Origin: Cyanophora paradoxa
Lineage: Eukaryota; Glaucocystophyceae; Cyanophorales; Cyanophoraceae
Assembly (NCBI GenBank): GCA_004431415.1
Contig: QPMI01000544.1
Location: 62,001 to 126,000 of the forward strand
DNA: 64,000 nt
Reading direction: 5' to 3'
The notes under the pieces are model-generated. The model worked only from the letters and a program-made list of their open reading frames with translations. It was not told where the DNA came from and ran no database searches. Each line of letters opens with the position of its first letter. The stretch's first letter is position 1. Positions 1 to 9,160 of the stretch are shown here, piece after piece. Made by a program: the position numbers and the translations under genes.

Positions 1-656
1 GAGGGGGAGGGGCAGGAGCGCGGCCGGGGCGGACCGGCTGCGGGCCCTCTGGCCCAGTGGGCGCGTACGCGTACGCCGGTAGCGGCGTCGGATTTCGTTT
101 TCCTCTTTCGAGACGTCGTTTCCTCGGATAGGGCCCCTCTCGTTCACAGGCTAGGTGCTGGCCCGCAGCGGGGCCCCCGAGCGAGGGCTCGGTTCCTGTG
201 CGCCTTCATTGAATGTCTCAATAATGCATGACGTCGACACGAGATGCGCAGACACGGCCCCTTTCATTTGCGACACTGTAGCCGTTATGATTTGCATGAA
301 GCTGTACAATTTCTTTGTTTCGGATGTATGATATTCGCGCGCGCCTGCTCATCTATACTTCTACATGAATCTTCTACTAGGCTAGTCAGTCGACGTCAGG
401 GGGCCTTTTCTTCTGCTTTCAATTTCGCATGCTACGAGGTACATTTCACGGTTCTCGTGCTGCAAAAGCCTCAACTTTCGCGCCTTTTCAGGGAACCGTA
501 GTAGTACAGCATAGCAGTGATACCGTTGCCGTTGCAGCGCCAAAGCCAGTCTCCGGCCCGAGGCTCTCGAGCTCTTTTTCGCGAATGAATACCGTAGTAT
601 TAAATTTATCCGAATGCAGAGACGAGTTGCAGCCTCTCATTTTTCCGTTTCTGCAG
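1..656. other. No gene recognised
   Basis: The first ~240 bases are GC-rich and contain alternating GTACGC runs; the rest is closer to even composition. Short ORFs here have no recognisable domain and overlap each other. It is the 3' flank of the GIY-YIG gene, which is read leftwards towards it. Nothing else is supported. Confidence 0.5.
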
Positions 657-1253
657 CTAGCCCGTAGGGAGGCAGTCGTCCGCCGACTGGAAGCGGAGGC
701 CGGCATCGCGGGCCGCCTCTGCGAGTTTCTGCATGCACGCCACCTTGCGCGCGAGGCCTCCCGAGGCCTTTTTAACCCTCATCTCGCACACGCGGGCCGA
801 TGCCGCGTCCTTGAACCCGTAGGCGACCGCGACGAGGCGCCACGGGCCCCTGCCGCGGCAGAACGAGTTCTTGATCGAGCCCGTAAAGTGCTCGTGAAGG
901 CGGCGCTTCAGGTTGGTGGTGGAGCCCGTGTAGCTGACCTTGCCATTCTCCAATATGTACACGGCGGGGCTCGACCCCACGAGAACGACGAGGGGGTCCT
1001 CCGCGAGCTCGAGGGCAGAGGGGGAGCTCGCGCTCGCCGGGGCTGCGGCCGTCGGCGATGCTGCAGAGCGCGTGGCGCGCACGTGATCGAGCACGGCGCA
1101 CGCAGCTCGCTCCGTCTGCGTCGGCGTCGACGTCGACGTCGCGATCGGCGGCAGCGGCAAGCTTAAGCCGCCGGAAGCGGGCGTATGCACGGTCTCGAGT
1201 TCGAGGCTTGCTTCGAGATCCGCCCCATCGCGATCGCCTGCAGCAGGATCCAT
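657..1253 (-). CDS. GIY-YIG nuclease-domain protein
   Basis: Uninterrupted 198-residue reading frame with its own start and a TAG stop at 657-659. Residues 1-85 are low complexity (Ala, Ser, Thr, Pro). Residues 95-165 match a GIY-YIG domain: AVY at 97-99 stands for GIY, YTG at 108-110 for YIG, followed by STTNLKRRLHEH with the catalytic-type arginine pair at 117-118, a GPWRLV strand, and a glutamate at 157 in CEMRVKK, where the family has its metal-binding Glu. The closest style is the single-domain UvrC/SLX1-like group, which cut branched or damaged DNA. No SLX1 RING finger or other domain follows, so the substrate is unknown. It is transcribed in the same direction as the beta-propeller gene 1.2 kb upstream. 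The domain call is firm; the cellular role and the exact start are inference. Confidence 0.8.
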   Translation of the reverse strand: MDPAAGDRDGADLEASLELETVHTPASGGLSLPLPPIATSTSTPTQTERAACAVLDHVRATRSAASPTAAAPASASSPSALELAEDPLVVLVGSSPAVYILENGKVSYTGSTTNLKRRLHEHFTGSIKNSFCRGRGPWRLVAVAYGFKDAASARVCEMRVKKASGGLARKVACMQKLAEAARDAGLRFQSADDCLPTG

Positions 1254-2439
1254 AGATACCTATTTATCTATTAATATTGCCAAGAACCAGAGACGATGAG
1301 CCCTGCCCCGGCAATTTGTTTTTATTTATGTGTCCGGCCGGCCAGGCCCTCAATGGCCCAGCCCGCCAGCTGACCCCCGGCGATATGATGGCGATATCGA
1401 TGTCGATCCTTAGGGCCTGTGCCGGTGTGATCGCGGTCTTTTAATCGAGAGCACGCCGCGCCAAGCTTAAGCCTGAATCGGTACTCGGGACGGGAATTTC
1501 GATAAGGTTCTTCGCCATACATGTCCAACCGAAATTCTAGCGGAGCACAGCAAACGATTGGCGCGAAACTGAGCACGTCTGAAGTGCAGTTTAGAGCAAT
1601 CTAGAGCAGGGAGATTTTGGGTTTCGCGCCAATGTCTCGCCGTGCAGAAGTTGGCCTCGGGGGTCGCTGCGCCCCGGCCCCCTCTTCAGCCCTCGACAGC
1701 GCAAGGCAGCTCAAGGCCCGCCCAGGCCCCCCCGCTCCCCCCAACTGCCCTTCCCGGGACTCGAACGCTGGGGCAATAAGACGCCGGCCGGGCGCGCTGC
1801 TAGCTCGGCTAGCTCGCCGCGAAACTGGCCTTTTCCTCGTCGCTTTTGTATGGCCATACATCTAGGAAAATTTCGTACCGCATCCGCACGAAACTGAGCC
1901 TTATTCTAGCATCAAGATGCATACTAGCTAGTATTAAACGCTTCAGTTTCTCGCCAATCGCTTTCCATTATTTTATCCAGCCAAATCGACCAGACAATCC
2001 TAGAGTTGACACTCGCCGTAGATATAATGCTTTCGAACTGGTATTCGCTGGATTCCGGGTTTTATAATCATGTGCGCACGTACTACGGTATACGTAGCTA
2101 CTGACTCTGAGGTCCTTTTCATTTTGAATCGATCTAATTATAAAGCAGTCACGTTGACGTAAGCGTCGACATATGCAGTTGAATCCGAATTCTATTAGTA
2201 TTAATTTCATGCGACTCGCCACGGCGTCCGACGGTCGGTGATTTGGTTTTTGGTGAATTCAATGCATATGATTACCGGCCACAGTCTCTAGACACCAGCA
2301 CTGCGGGGGCTGCCCAGGGGCACAGTGAAGTTTTAGATGCGCATAAGTGTCCGAATTCGAATATATAAATACAACACTGTAACACGGGCGTACGCGTGTG
2401 AGTCTATTAATTACAAACAATGCCCGTGTATGCGACCAG
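1254..2439. other. Intergenic, no gene recognised
   Basis: Mixed-composition DNA between two minus-strand genes. A short motif near GCGAAACTGAGC recurs around 1562, 1819 (variant) and 1886. A tRNA B-box-like string lies on the minus strand near 1750-1762 but no cloverleaf can be drawn. The segment from ~1860 to 2400 is AT-richer. No credible coding frame seen. Confidence 0.5.
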
Positions 2440-4103
2440 CTAGCTGAAGGGGGCATACGGAAGGAGAAAAATGCTGTATCCAGAAGCGCTCGGTACAATG
2501 ACGGCGCGCTCGTCCGCCGTGAAGCGCACGCCGCGGTGCACGGCGATCGAACCCTCAGCGCGAAAGGGAACACGAAAGGGCCCCGCCCGCAGCCCTCGAA
2601 AAGGCCAGACGACCTCTACCGATGCCATACTACGGCCGTGGGTCGACAGGGGGCGTTTGTAGAAAGCAAGAACAGAGCGGCTTGGGGTTGTGCACATCAC
2701 GATAGAGACGGGAATCCCGAGGACTTCGAACAGGTCGTCCCTGACAAGCGTCTCGCTTACGCTTTGCGTGAGCTCCCATGCATTCGTCTTCGGATTGAAG
2801 GGGCGCCACGAAGAGGGACCTGTTGGAAGGCCCACGATGTAAAACGAATTTTGAGAGACATCGAGATAACCCTCGCGCCCCGGGGCAGACCACGTGGAAG
2901 GCAAGTCCGCGAAGATCGGTGTGAGCGTGGCGACGCGATGCCGCACTGGCTCCCACACGAACGAGCTGGTTTGACACACGGCGAGCACGCGGCTCTCCCC
3001 GCAGGGGCCAAAAAGCGAATCGAGATGACATCGCGAAGGGTTGACCGGGGATCCCGAACCTCGGATGTGCCCGCGCACAGCGTGTAGCGAGCTGCCCACC
3101 ACCAGTAGACGTGCTTGCGACTGGCGGAATGCACGATCCACGGGCTCTCATCTTTTGGACCCTGAATGCGGGGCCAGGGCCCGGGAAAGAAAAGTTGCCC
3201 GCGACCGCGCGTCACGTTTTCGCGGTCGGGCTCGTAAATTGCAACCGAGTTCGTGTACTGTAACCAAAGGCGCCCTGAGGGGTCGCGCGCCATATCGACC
3301 AGCCAGGCGTGCGAGTTACGAAAAACGGGGGTCCATCGACCGGACTCCAAGTCCACGACGTGAATTGTTTCGCTCCCTCCGACGGCCAGGCCGACGTGGT
3401 TTTCATCGATGGCAACAATTCGCCGCACTCGCTTTTGAGGTATTATCGTGAGTGCGCTCGACGTCAGGTCCTTTGTCTCGCTAGGAGGTCCGCCCCCGGA
3501 CGGAATTACCCTGTATCGACCCTCTCGATACAAGGCGACGCGCCCATCCGGCAGCCCAAACACGATGCCAGGAGCTCCAAATGCAGGAGCCCAGCTCGGA
3601 GCCCCTTTAATGGAGGGAGCCGCGTCGCGCTCATGATCGCCGACGCCTTGCAGAAGAGAAACGATGCGGTACTCATCGGTCTCGTAGCTGTGCACAACGG
3701 CCCACTCGCCGGAGGCCGCGAGGATAAGCGAGCCGCTCTCTCCTGGGGACAAGATGGGCAAGGCGAGAATGGCGGGTCGAGGCGGTCGGAAAAGCAGCCC
3801 GAGATCGGCAGGCATAGGGGCGGCCCGCCCCGCCTTGTGAAACACGGGATAGAGGCATCGCGTCATCTCTCCCGCGTCGACCGAACCGAATCGCGTCCGG
3901 GCGGATAGCCTCTTGGAGCAGATGGAAGCGAGCACGGCTGGGTCGGCCCGCAATAGTACGGCGATTGCAGAATCGGGTGCGAAAGGAAGGTCAGCGTCCA
4001 CGTCTTCCGCAAAACCAGACACAGTTTTGCACGAGAGAGTGGATTGCGCATATGCGTGCCATACGCAAGCCCATGAGGAGCTGCAGGAGGCCGGATAAGG
4101 CAT
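2440..4103 (-). CDS. Beta-propeller-like protein (one frameshift)
   Basis: Two overlapping minus-strand frames read as one protein of about 550 residues if one base is added in the G run on the minus strand at about 2996-3000. Upstream of that point the frame running to 4460 is coding-like; downstream the other frame is, ending at 2440. The protein has repeated blade-like strands, such as RIVAIDENHVGLAVGG, HVVDLESGRW, ARDPSGRLWLQY and TADERAVIVPS, as in WD40/kelch/regulator-propeller proteins. No canonical WD dipeptide ladder is present, so the subfamily is not assigned. A leucine-rich helix (LLRADPAVLASICSKRL) near the N-terminus could be an F-box-like or other adaptor helix, but this is weak. 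I chose the ATG at 4103 because the longer open frame upstream runs into repeat DNA. An unrecognised short intron near 4020-4060 is possible. Confidence 0.55.
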
Positions 4104-4673
4104 ATTAGAGCTTGGAAGTGAGTGGGCATTGCAATTGCAATGGATATCCTGCGCATGCAAACGCGAGTCGCGATCGGATTCAAGCACCGTGTCCGTATAC
4201 GTATTTGCACCCCTCATGATCAGAACGCGTCTCGAACTCCGGATCGGGGTCTTTGAGCTTGTGCTTGCAATTGCACGTGGGTCCCTTTTGGGATGTGCCA
4301 TATATGCATCCCACCCATGGCAAGGCCCCCGATTTGAAACGCGGGATCGACCGGAGCTCGCGATCGGAACGAATTCGGTGGACGTCGACGTAAATGGGAA
4401 ACAGCGCACTACGGTACCCTCAGGTTCAGTTGCAGGCGGTCTTCTGCTTGGCTTATACAATTAATCATGAATAAATCTAAGGAGGGAAAGGGGGAGAGGT
4501 GGGGGTGGGGGGCGCTTCAAAATTTCGGGGACACCAGAAATCTAGATCTAGAGCGGCCGTGGTCTTATATAATTAAGGAGGACTGGACGTCAATGGGAAA
4601 CGGCGTATCCCCAGGTGCCGAGCTGAGCTTGGCCAGATGGAGAGACGAGGTGGGGGGTCCTTGAGCGAAGCCT

Positions 4674-5090
4674 GGACGTAAATGGGAAACGCAGTACCCC
4701 CCAAGGGGGCGAGCTGAGCTTGGCCAGAGGAAGAGACGGAGGAGGGGGCCGGGGGCCTTGAGCGAAGCCTGGACGTAAATGGGAAACGCAGTACCCCCCA
4801 GGGGGGCGAGCTGAGCTTGGCCAGAGGAAGAGACGGAGGAAGGGGGACCTTGAGCGAAGCCTGGACGTAAATGGGAAACGCAGTACCCCCCAGGGGGGGG
4901 GGGCGAGCTGAGCTTGGCCGGAGGGAGAGAGGAGAGAGAGGGGAGGGGGCCTTGAGCAAAGCCTGGACGTAAATGGGAAACGCAGTACCCCCGAGGGGGC
5001 AAGCTGAGCTTGGCCGGAGGGAGAGACGGAGAGAGGGGAGGGGCGGCCTTGAGCGAAGCCTGGACGTAAATGGGAAACGCAGTACCCCCT
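4674..5090 (+). repeat. Left tandem array of element A
   Basis: Five repeats of roughly 95 bases. Each has the 19-bp core, then AGTACCCCC, a short G-rich tract, CGAGCTGAGCTTGGCC and a purine-rich AGAGACGGA tail. Units differ mainly in the length of G runs and of the purine tail. Open frames across the array are artefacts of repetition. Confidence 0.85.
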
Positions 5091-5340
5091 TCCCCTCCCA
5101 TCCACCCTCCATGAGCCAATCCGAGCACATGATCATGATCATCAACTATTATCGCAATAATAATCAATCAAGCAGTAGGAATATTATGAGATCGCAGCGT
5201 CAGTTTAGATCTGCGGTCGATTCTAGATCGGATCCCGTCCCCCGCGCGAGCCTTCTCTCTCTAGATGCAGATGTAGATCTCAATCTAAATGGCATCGATG
5301 CCATGATAATCATATATATGCAGCTGCAGGCTGCAAGGAG

Positions 5341-5925
5341 AGCTGGGGGTACAGCGTTTCCCATTTACGTCCAGGGCTCCCCTATGGCCGGGGTGTCCCG
5401 CAGAGAGGAGAGCGGGGGGGACAGCGTTTCCCATTTACGTCCAGGGCTCCCCTATGGCCGGGGTGTCCCGCAGAGAGGAGATCTGCGGGGGGACAGCGTT
5501 TCCCATTATCGTCCAGGGCTCCCCTATGGCCGGGGTGTCCCGCAGAGAGGAGAGCGGGGGGTACAGCGTTTCCCATTATCGTCCAGGGCTCCCCTATGGC
5601 CGGGGTGTCCCGCAGAGAGGAGAGCGGGGGGGTACAGCGTTTCCCATTATCGTCCAGGGCTCCCCTTTGGCCGGGGCCCCCCGCAGAAAGGAGAGCTGGG
5701 GGGTACAGCGTTTCCCATTTACGTCCAGGGCTCCCCTATGACCGGTGTGCCCCGCAGAGAGGAGATCTGCGGGGGGACAGCGTTTCCCATTATCGTCCAG
5801 GGCCCTCGTACACATGCACATTGCCGGCCCCGGGGTCCCCGCAGATCTAGAGAGGAGATCTTTGGGGTCAGGGGTTACAGCGTTTCCCATTTACGTCCAG
5901 GGCTCCTCTTTCGAAGCGTGCGCGT
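5341..5925 (-). repeat. Right tandem array of element A
   Basis: About eight repeats of a ~71-base unit. Each has GGGGTACAGCGTTTCCCAT, then TTACGTCC or TTATCGTCC, CAGGGCTCCCCTATGGCC and CCGCAGAGAGGAG. Two sub-types of the core (TTACGTCC and TTATCGTCC) are interspersed. The core is the reverse complement of the left array, but the rest of the unit is different, so the arms pair only at the cores. Confidence 0.85.
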
Positions 5926-6289
5926 GATCATGAGACTCTGAGATCGCGGCCATCTTTGGGACTCGGAGCTGTAGACCTCGCCAATCGCGAGTCGCGTTGT
6001 GCGCGGGCCGCGGCCGGCCGCGCGCGGGTCCAAAGTCAACTGTGCTGCATTCAATCATAATTTGCATTTACGTATATATACATTTGCGGCCGTGCGGGCC
6101 TTGCCAGCACTCTAGATCTAGATCTAGATATAGATTTATCATCGTATGGCGTATGCGGGCCGGGGGCGCGGCGAGCCGGAGCGCGTGCAGCCAGCAGGGC
6201 TTGCGGCGCGCGTCGGCGAGCTCCGGCCGTGGGCCCGGGCCCGGGGCCCGGGGCTGGCCATGGGCGCGAGGCATGTGCGAGGCGTGAGA

Positions 6290-7135
6290 GCGGGTGCAGC
6301 TGCAGGCGGTCTTCTGCTTGGCTTGATCATGAATAAATCTAGAGGTGGGGGGCGGGGGGAGGGGGGAGGGGGGCGGGGGGGGGGGGGGGGGGGGGGGGGG
6401 GGAGAGGGCAGAGGTAGGGGCGGGGGGGCGCTTTCAAATTTTCGGGAGCTCCAGAAATCAAGATCTAGAGCGGCCGCGGCCTTGAGGGAGGCCTGGACGT
6501 AAATGGGAAACGCTGTAACCCCTGGCACACGAACTGAGTCTAGCCAGGGAGAAGCGGGGGGGGGGGAAGGGGGGGAGAGGGGGGCTTTCTTACAATCACC
6601 CATATGCACGGCAGCCCGGCGGCCCCCCTCTCCCCCCCCCCCCCCCCCACCCCCCATGAGCCAATCCGAGCACACTGACATGATCATGATCATCAACGAT
6701 TATCGCAATAGTAATGATCAAGCACTAGGAATATTAAAATGAGATCTAAGCGTCGACGTCGGTCTAGATCTAGATCTAGATCTAAATCTGCGGCTGTCAA
6801 GACGACACTAGCTATATAGATCAGATCCCGTCCCCCGCACGCGCCTTCTAGATCTCACTCTAGATTTAGATGTCGCTCTCAATCTAAATGGCATCGATGC
6901 CATGATCATCATATGCAGCTGCAGGCTGCAAGGAGAGCTGGCCGTGGGATACAGCGTTTCCCATTTACGTCCAGGGCTCCCCTATGGCCGGGGTGTCCCG
7001 CAGAGAGGAGAGCGGGGTATAGCGTTTCCCATTATCGTCCAGGGCTCCCCTATGGCCGGGGTCCCTCGCAGAGAGGATGGCTGTGGGGGTACAGCGTTTT
7101 CCATTTACGTCCAAGGCTCCCCTTTCCCCTCGCTC
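6290..7135. mobile_element. Foldback-type repeat element B
   Basis: Same family as the element at 4380-5925. The left part has GCAGCTGCAGGCGGTCTTC, a long poly-G tract at about 6371-6404, and a single GGACGTAAATGGGAAACGC core near 6494. The spacer has TGAGCCAATCCGAGCACA, TGATCATGATCATC and a block of repeated TCTAGA. The right part has three reverse-complement cores near 6953, 7021 and 7097, the last one diverged (GTTTTCC). Arms are much shorter than in element A, so array length varies within the family. Confidence 0.65.
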
Positions 7136-9160
7136 TCTTCAGCCAACTGCAGGCCGACCGCATACCTCCCTCTCGCTCTCTCGACAGCTGGATGGGGGGT
7201 CGAGGAGGAGGCCCGAAAAGTCGAAAGATCTAGATCTAGCTAGGCGCCGTTCAACTCTCGCAGGCGACAATCCCAACACGATCATGTGGTGCGATTACGA
7301 TCGAGCTGGCAGGGCGCCCACATCGATCGAGCTAGCCTACTAGGCGCCTCCCAGCCACCGGCCCGGGGGCGGGACAGAAAGAATCCGAGGGGGGCAGATC
7401 TAGAGGCGCGCGCACTGCACGGCCGCGAGAGAGAGGAGCTCCGCCACCTCCCCGCCCGCCCGGGGTGCAGAGCTGGACCGCCGTGCGTGTCCCGGTCCGC
7501 TGGTGTGCGTCTCCTTTGCCTGCTCCTGCAGCTGAGCGAGGGAGCGACGAGGGGTCCCCGAGACCGGGGCGCCCGGGCCCGGGCGCGATGGGGGCAGGGC
7601 ATCGAGAGCTCGAGCGAGCGGTCTCGATCGCGAGAGGGCGCACCGGTACGGCCCTGCCGAAGAGGCCGCCGTCGGCCCGGACGACGACCGAGGGCTCCGA
7701 GCGGGACCGGCCGCGGCGCGCGCGCCTCCGGTCCCGAAACCGTCCCGAGCCGGTCCAGCTCGGGGCGACGTCGAGCAGGCTGGCATTGGCCACATGCATG
7801 GCTGGCGAGACGCGCGCAGTGCGCCTAGCTGTAGCCGTAGGCCAATGGCAAGCTCAAGGCTAGGCCATGCGCGCGCCCGACGCGCCGCGGCCGCTCGGGC
7901 TCCTCGTGCTCGCGATCGAGCCCCCGCCACTCGATTCTTCTCCGTCTGCAGCTGCAGCTGGATCTGCGCGCCGCGGCGCGCGTTACGTGGCGGCGGGGCC
8001 GACGGGGCGCATCGGCGCATGCGCACTAGCACTGCGGCAGCTGCGCATGCAGGCCCGGGGCAGGAGACGCCCACGTGCGCGTGGGACGAGCTCTGAGATC
8101 GACAGCGCGCCCATGGCGATCTCGATTCCACGCGTTCAAGGCCGCACGGCCAGCGCATCGCCGATCTAGATCTAGATCAAGACGGCTCGAACTCGATGCT
8201 GCATGACGGCTTCACTCGCTGCGATGCCGATGCCGATGCCGATGCAATCGAGCCGATGCATGTGCCGCTCTTCCCCGCAAGCTCGCTCGACCGCACTGGG
8301 GGCGGCCGCCCCGCGCTGTTCTCGCCGGCACGGGGCAAAGGATCCAGACTTGGAGCGTGCAGTCCGCCAGTGATCGGGCCCTAGATCTCCTTTCCGCACG
8401 ACTTAAGCGCGGGGCGCGCGGGGCCACGGGGCGGCCTCGAGCGCGAGGTGCGACTGTACCCCACTGGCCCGCCCCGCTCTCTTGGATCGGCGGCTCCGAC
8501 CCACCTCTGCGGTGCGGTACGCTCCTCTCGGATTTGGGCCCCCGTTCCGACCGGATTCGCAGACCCTGCGCCTTTCCGCAACATTCGATCCGCGAGCTAC
8601 GAGCACGCGCGATCCACCGTGGCACGCGCGCCATTTGAGAGCCGCGCTGCGAGCGCGGACGATGGCCTGCCGTCCACCGCAGCCGCCCCCGTGCGCCCCT
8701 GCCATCCGATCTGCGACCCGCGGCCATCTCGCACCTTTCTCCCTCGATGGCGTCGCCCGATCGGCCCTCCACGGTGCACGCCGGCTCTTAGAATGGGTCT
8801 GGCCGCCTCTGGAAGACGCAGCGACGCCGGGGCTCGCAGGTCGCCGAGCTGGAGACGGGAATCTCTTCTTCTTGCATCCTCGGTTCGTACGGCGCTAAGC
8901 CTCGCCGACCGCGCTCCCCGGGTCGCGCTCGCGTGCTCACCGACCCTCAGCGGTGGCGGGGCGGCGTGGGACGCTTCGTTCTCTTCGGGGCGGGCTGGGC
9001 GGGGGCGGCACCCGCGGGATCGGGCGGACGAGGCCGAGCGGGGGCCGATCCGTCGGCTCCGGCAGCTGCGGCGCGACCGCCGGCTCCATCCCTTTCTCTT
9101 CCCTCTTTCCGGCGCGCCCCGTGTCCGGCGCGCCGTCCGGCCCGGTTCCTTTGGCCGCGG
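7136..9160. other. GC-rich segment without a recognised gene (copy 1)
   Basis: Lies between element B and the 3' end of the recombinase gene. Several GC-driven open frames exist on both strands, for example minus 7400-8158, but they are Arg/Ala/Pro/Ser-rich, overlap one another and show no domain. They stay open in copy 2 only because the copies are nearly identical. Palindromic words such as GCATGCGC, TCTAGATCTAGATC and a GATGCC run (8222-8245) are frequent. Could hold the 3' UTR or one end of the mobile element. Confidence 0.4.

Larger units (their letters stand above)
4380..5925. mobile_element. Foldback-type repeat element A with tandem-array arms
   Basis: The left arm carries direct repeats of a core GGACGTAAATGGGAAACGC at about 4674, 4771, 4863, 4965 and 5062, with variants near 4386 and 4584; spacing is 90-102 bases. 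The right arm carries the reverse complement of the same core about eight times, near 5354, 5424, 5496, 5566, 5637, 5708, 5780 and 5880, spaced 70-72 bases except the last. A ~240-base spacer with TGATCATGATCATC and ATGGCATCGATGCCAT separates the arms. Diverged copies of the whole arrangement, including the spacer, occur at about 6290-7135 and 24630-25630, so this is a dispersed family. Head-on arrays are typical of foldback DNA transposons. No transposase is encoded, and the outer ends and target-site duplication are not resolved. Confidence 0.7.

Noticed and set aside
1741-1830. Minus-strand tRNA suggested by GCGTTCGAGTCC and TAGCCGAG words
   Set aside because: Neither the T-stem, the anticodon stem nor the acceptor stem pairs, so no cloverleaf forms.
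4565-5167. Repeated-peptide ORFs across the foldback arrays
   Set aside because: Open only because the repeat unit lacks stops in several frames; all three frames are open for long stretches.
4570-5925. CRISPR-like regular repeats
   Set aside because: The units between cores are themselves repeated, the two halves are in opposite orientation, and the context is eukaryotic with no cas genes.
7400-8158. Minus-strand 252-codon ORF, also open in copy 2 (25896-26609)
   Set aside because: Low complexity, overlaps equally long frames on the other strand, and openness in copy 2 is uninformative because the copies are nearly identical.
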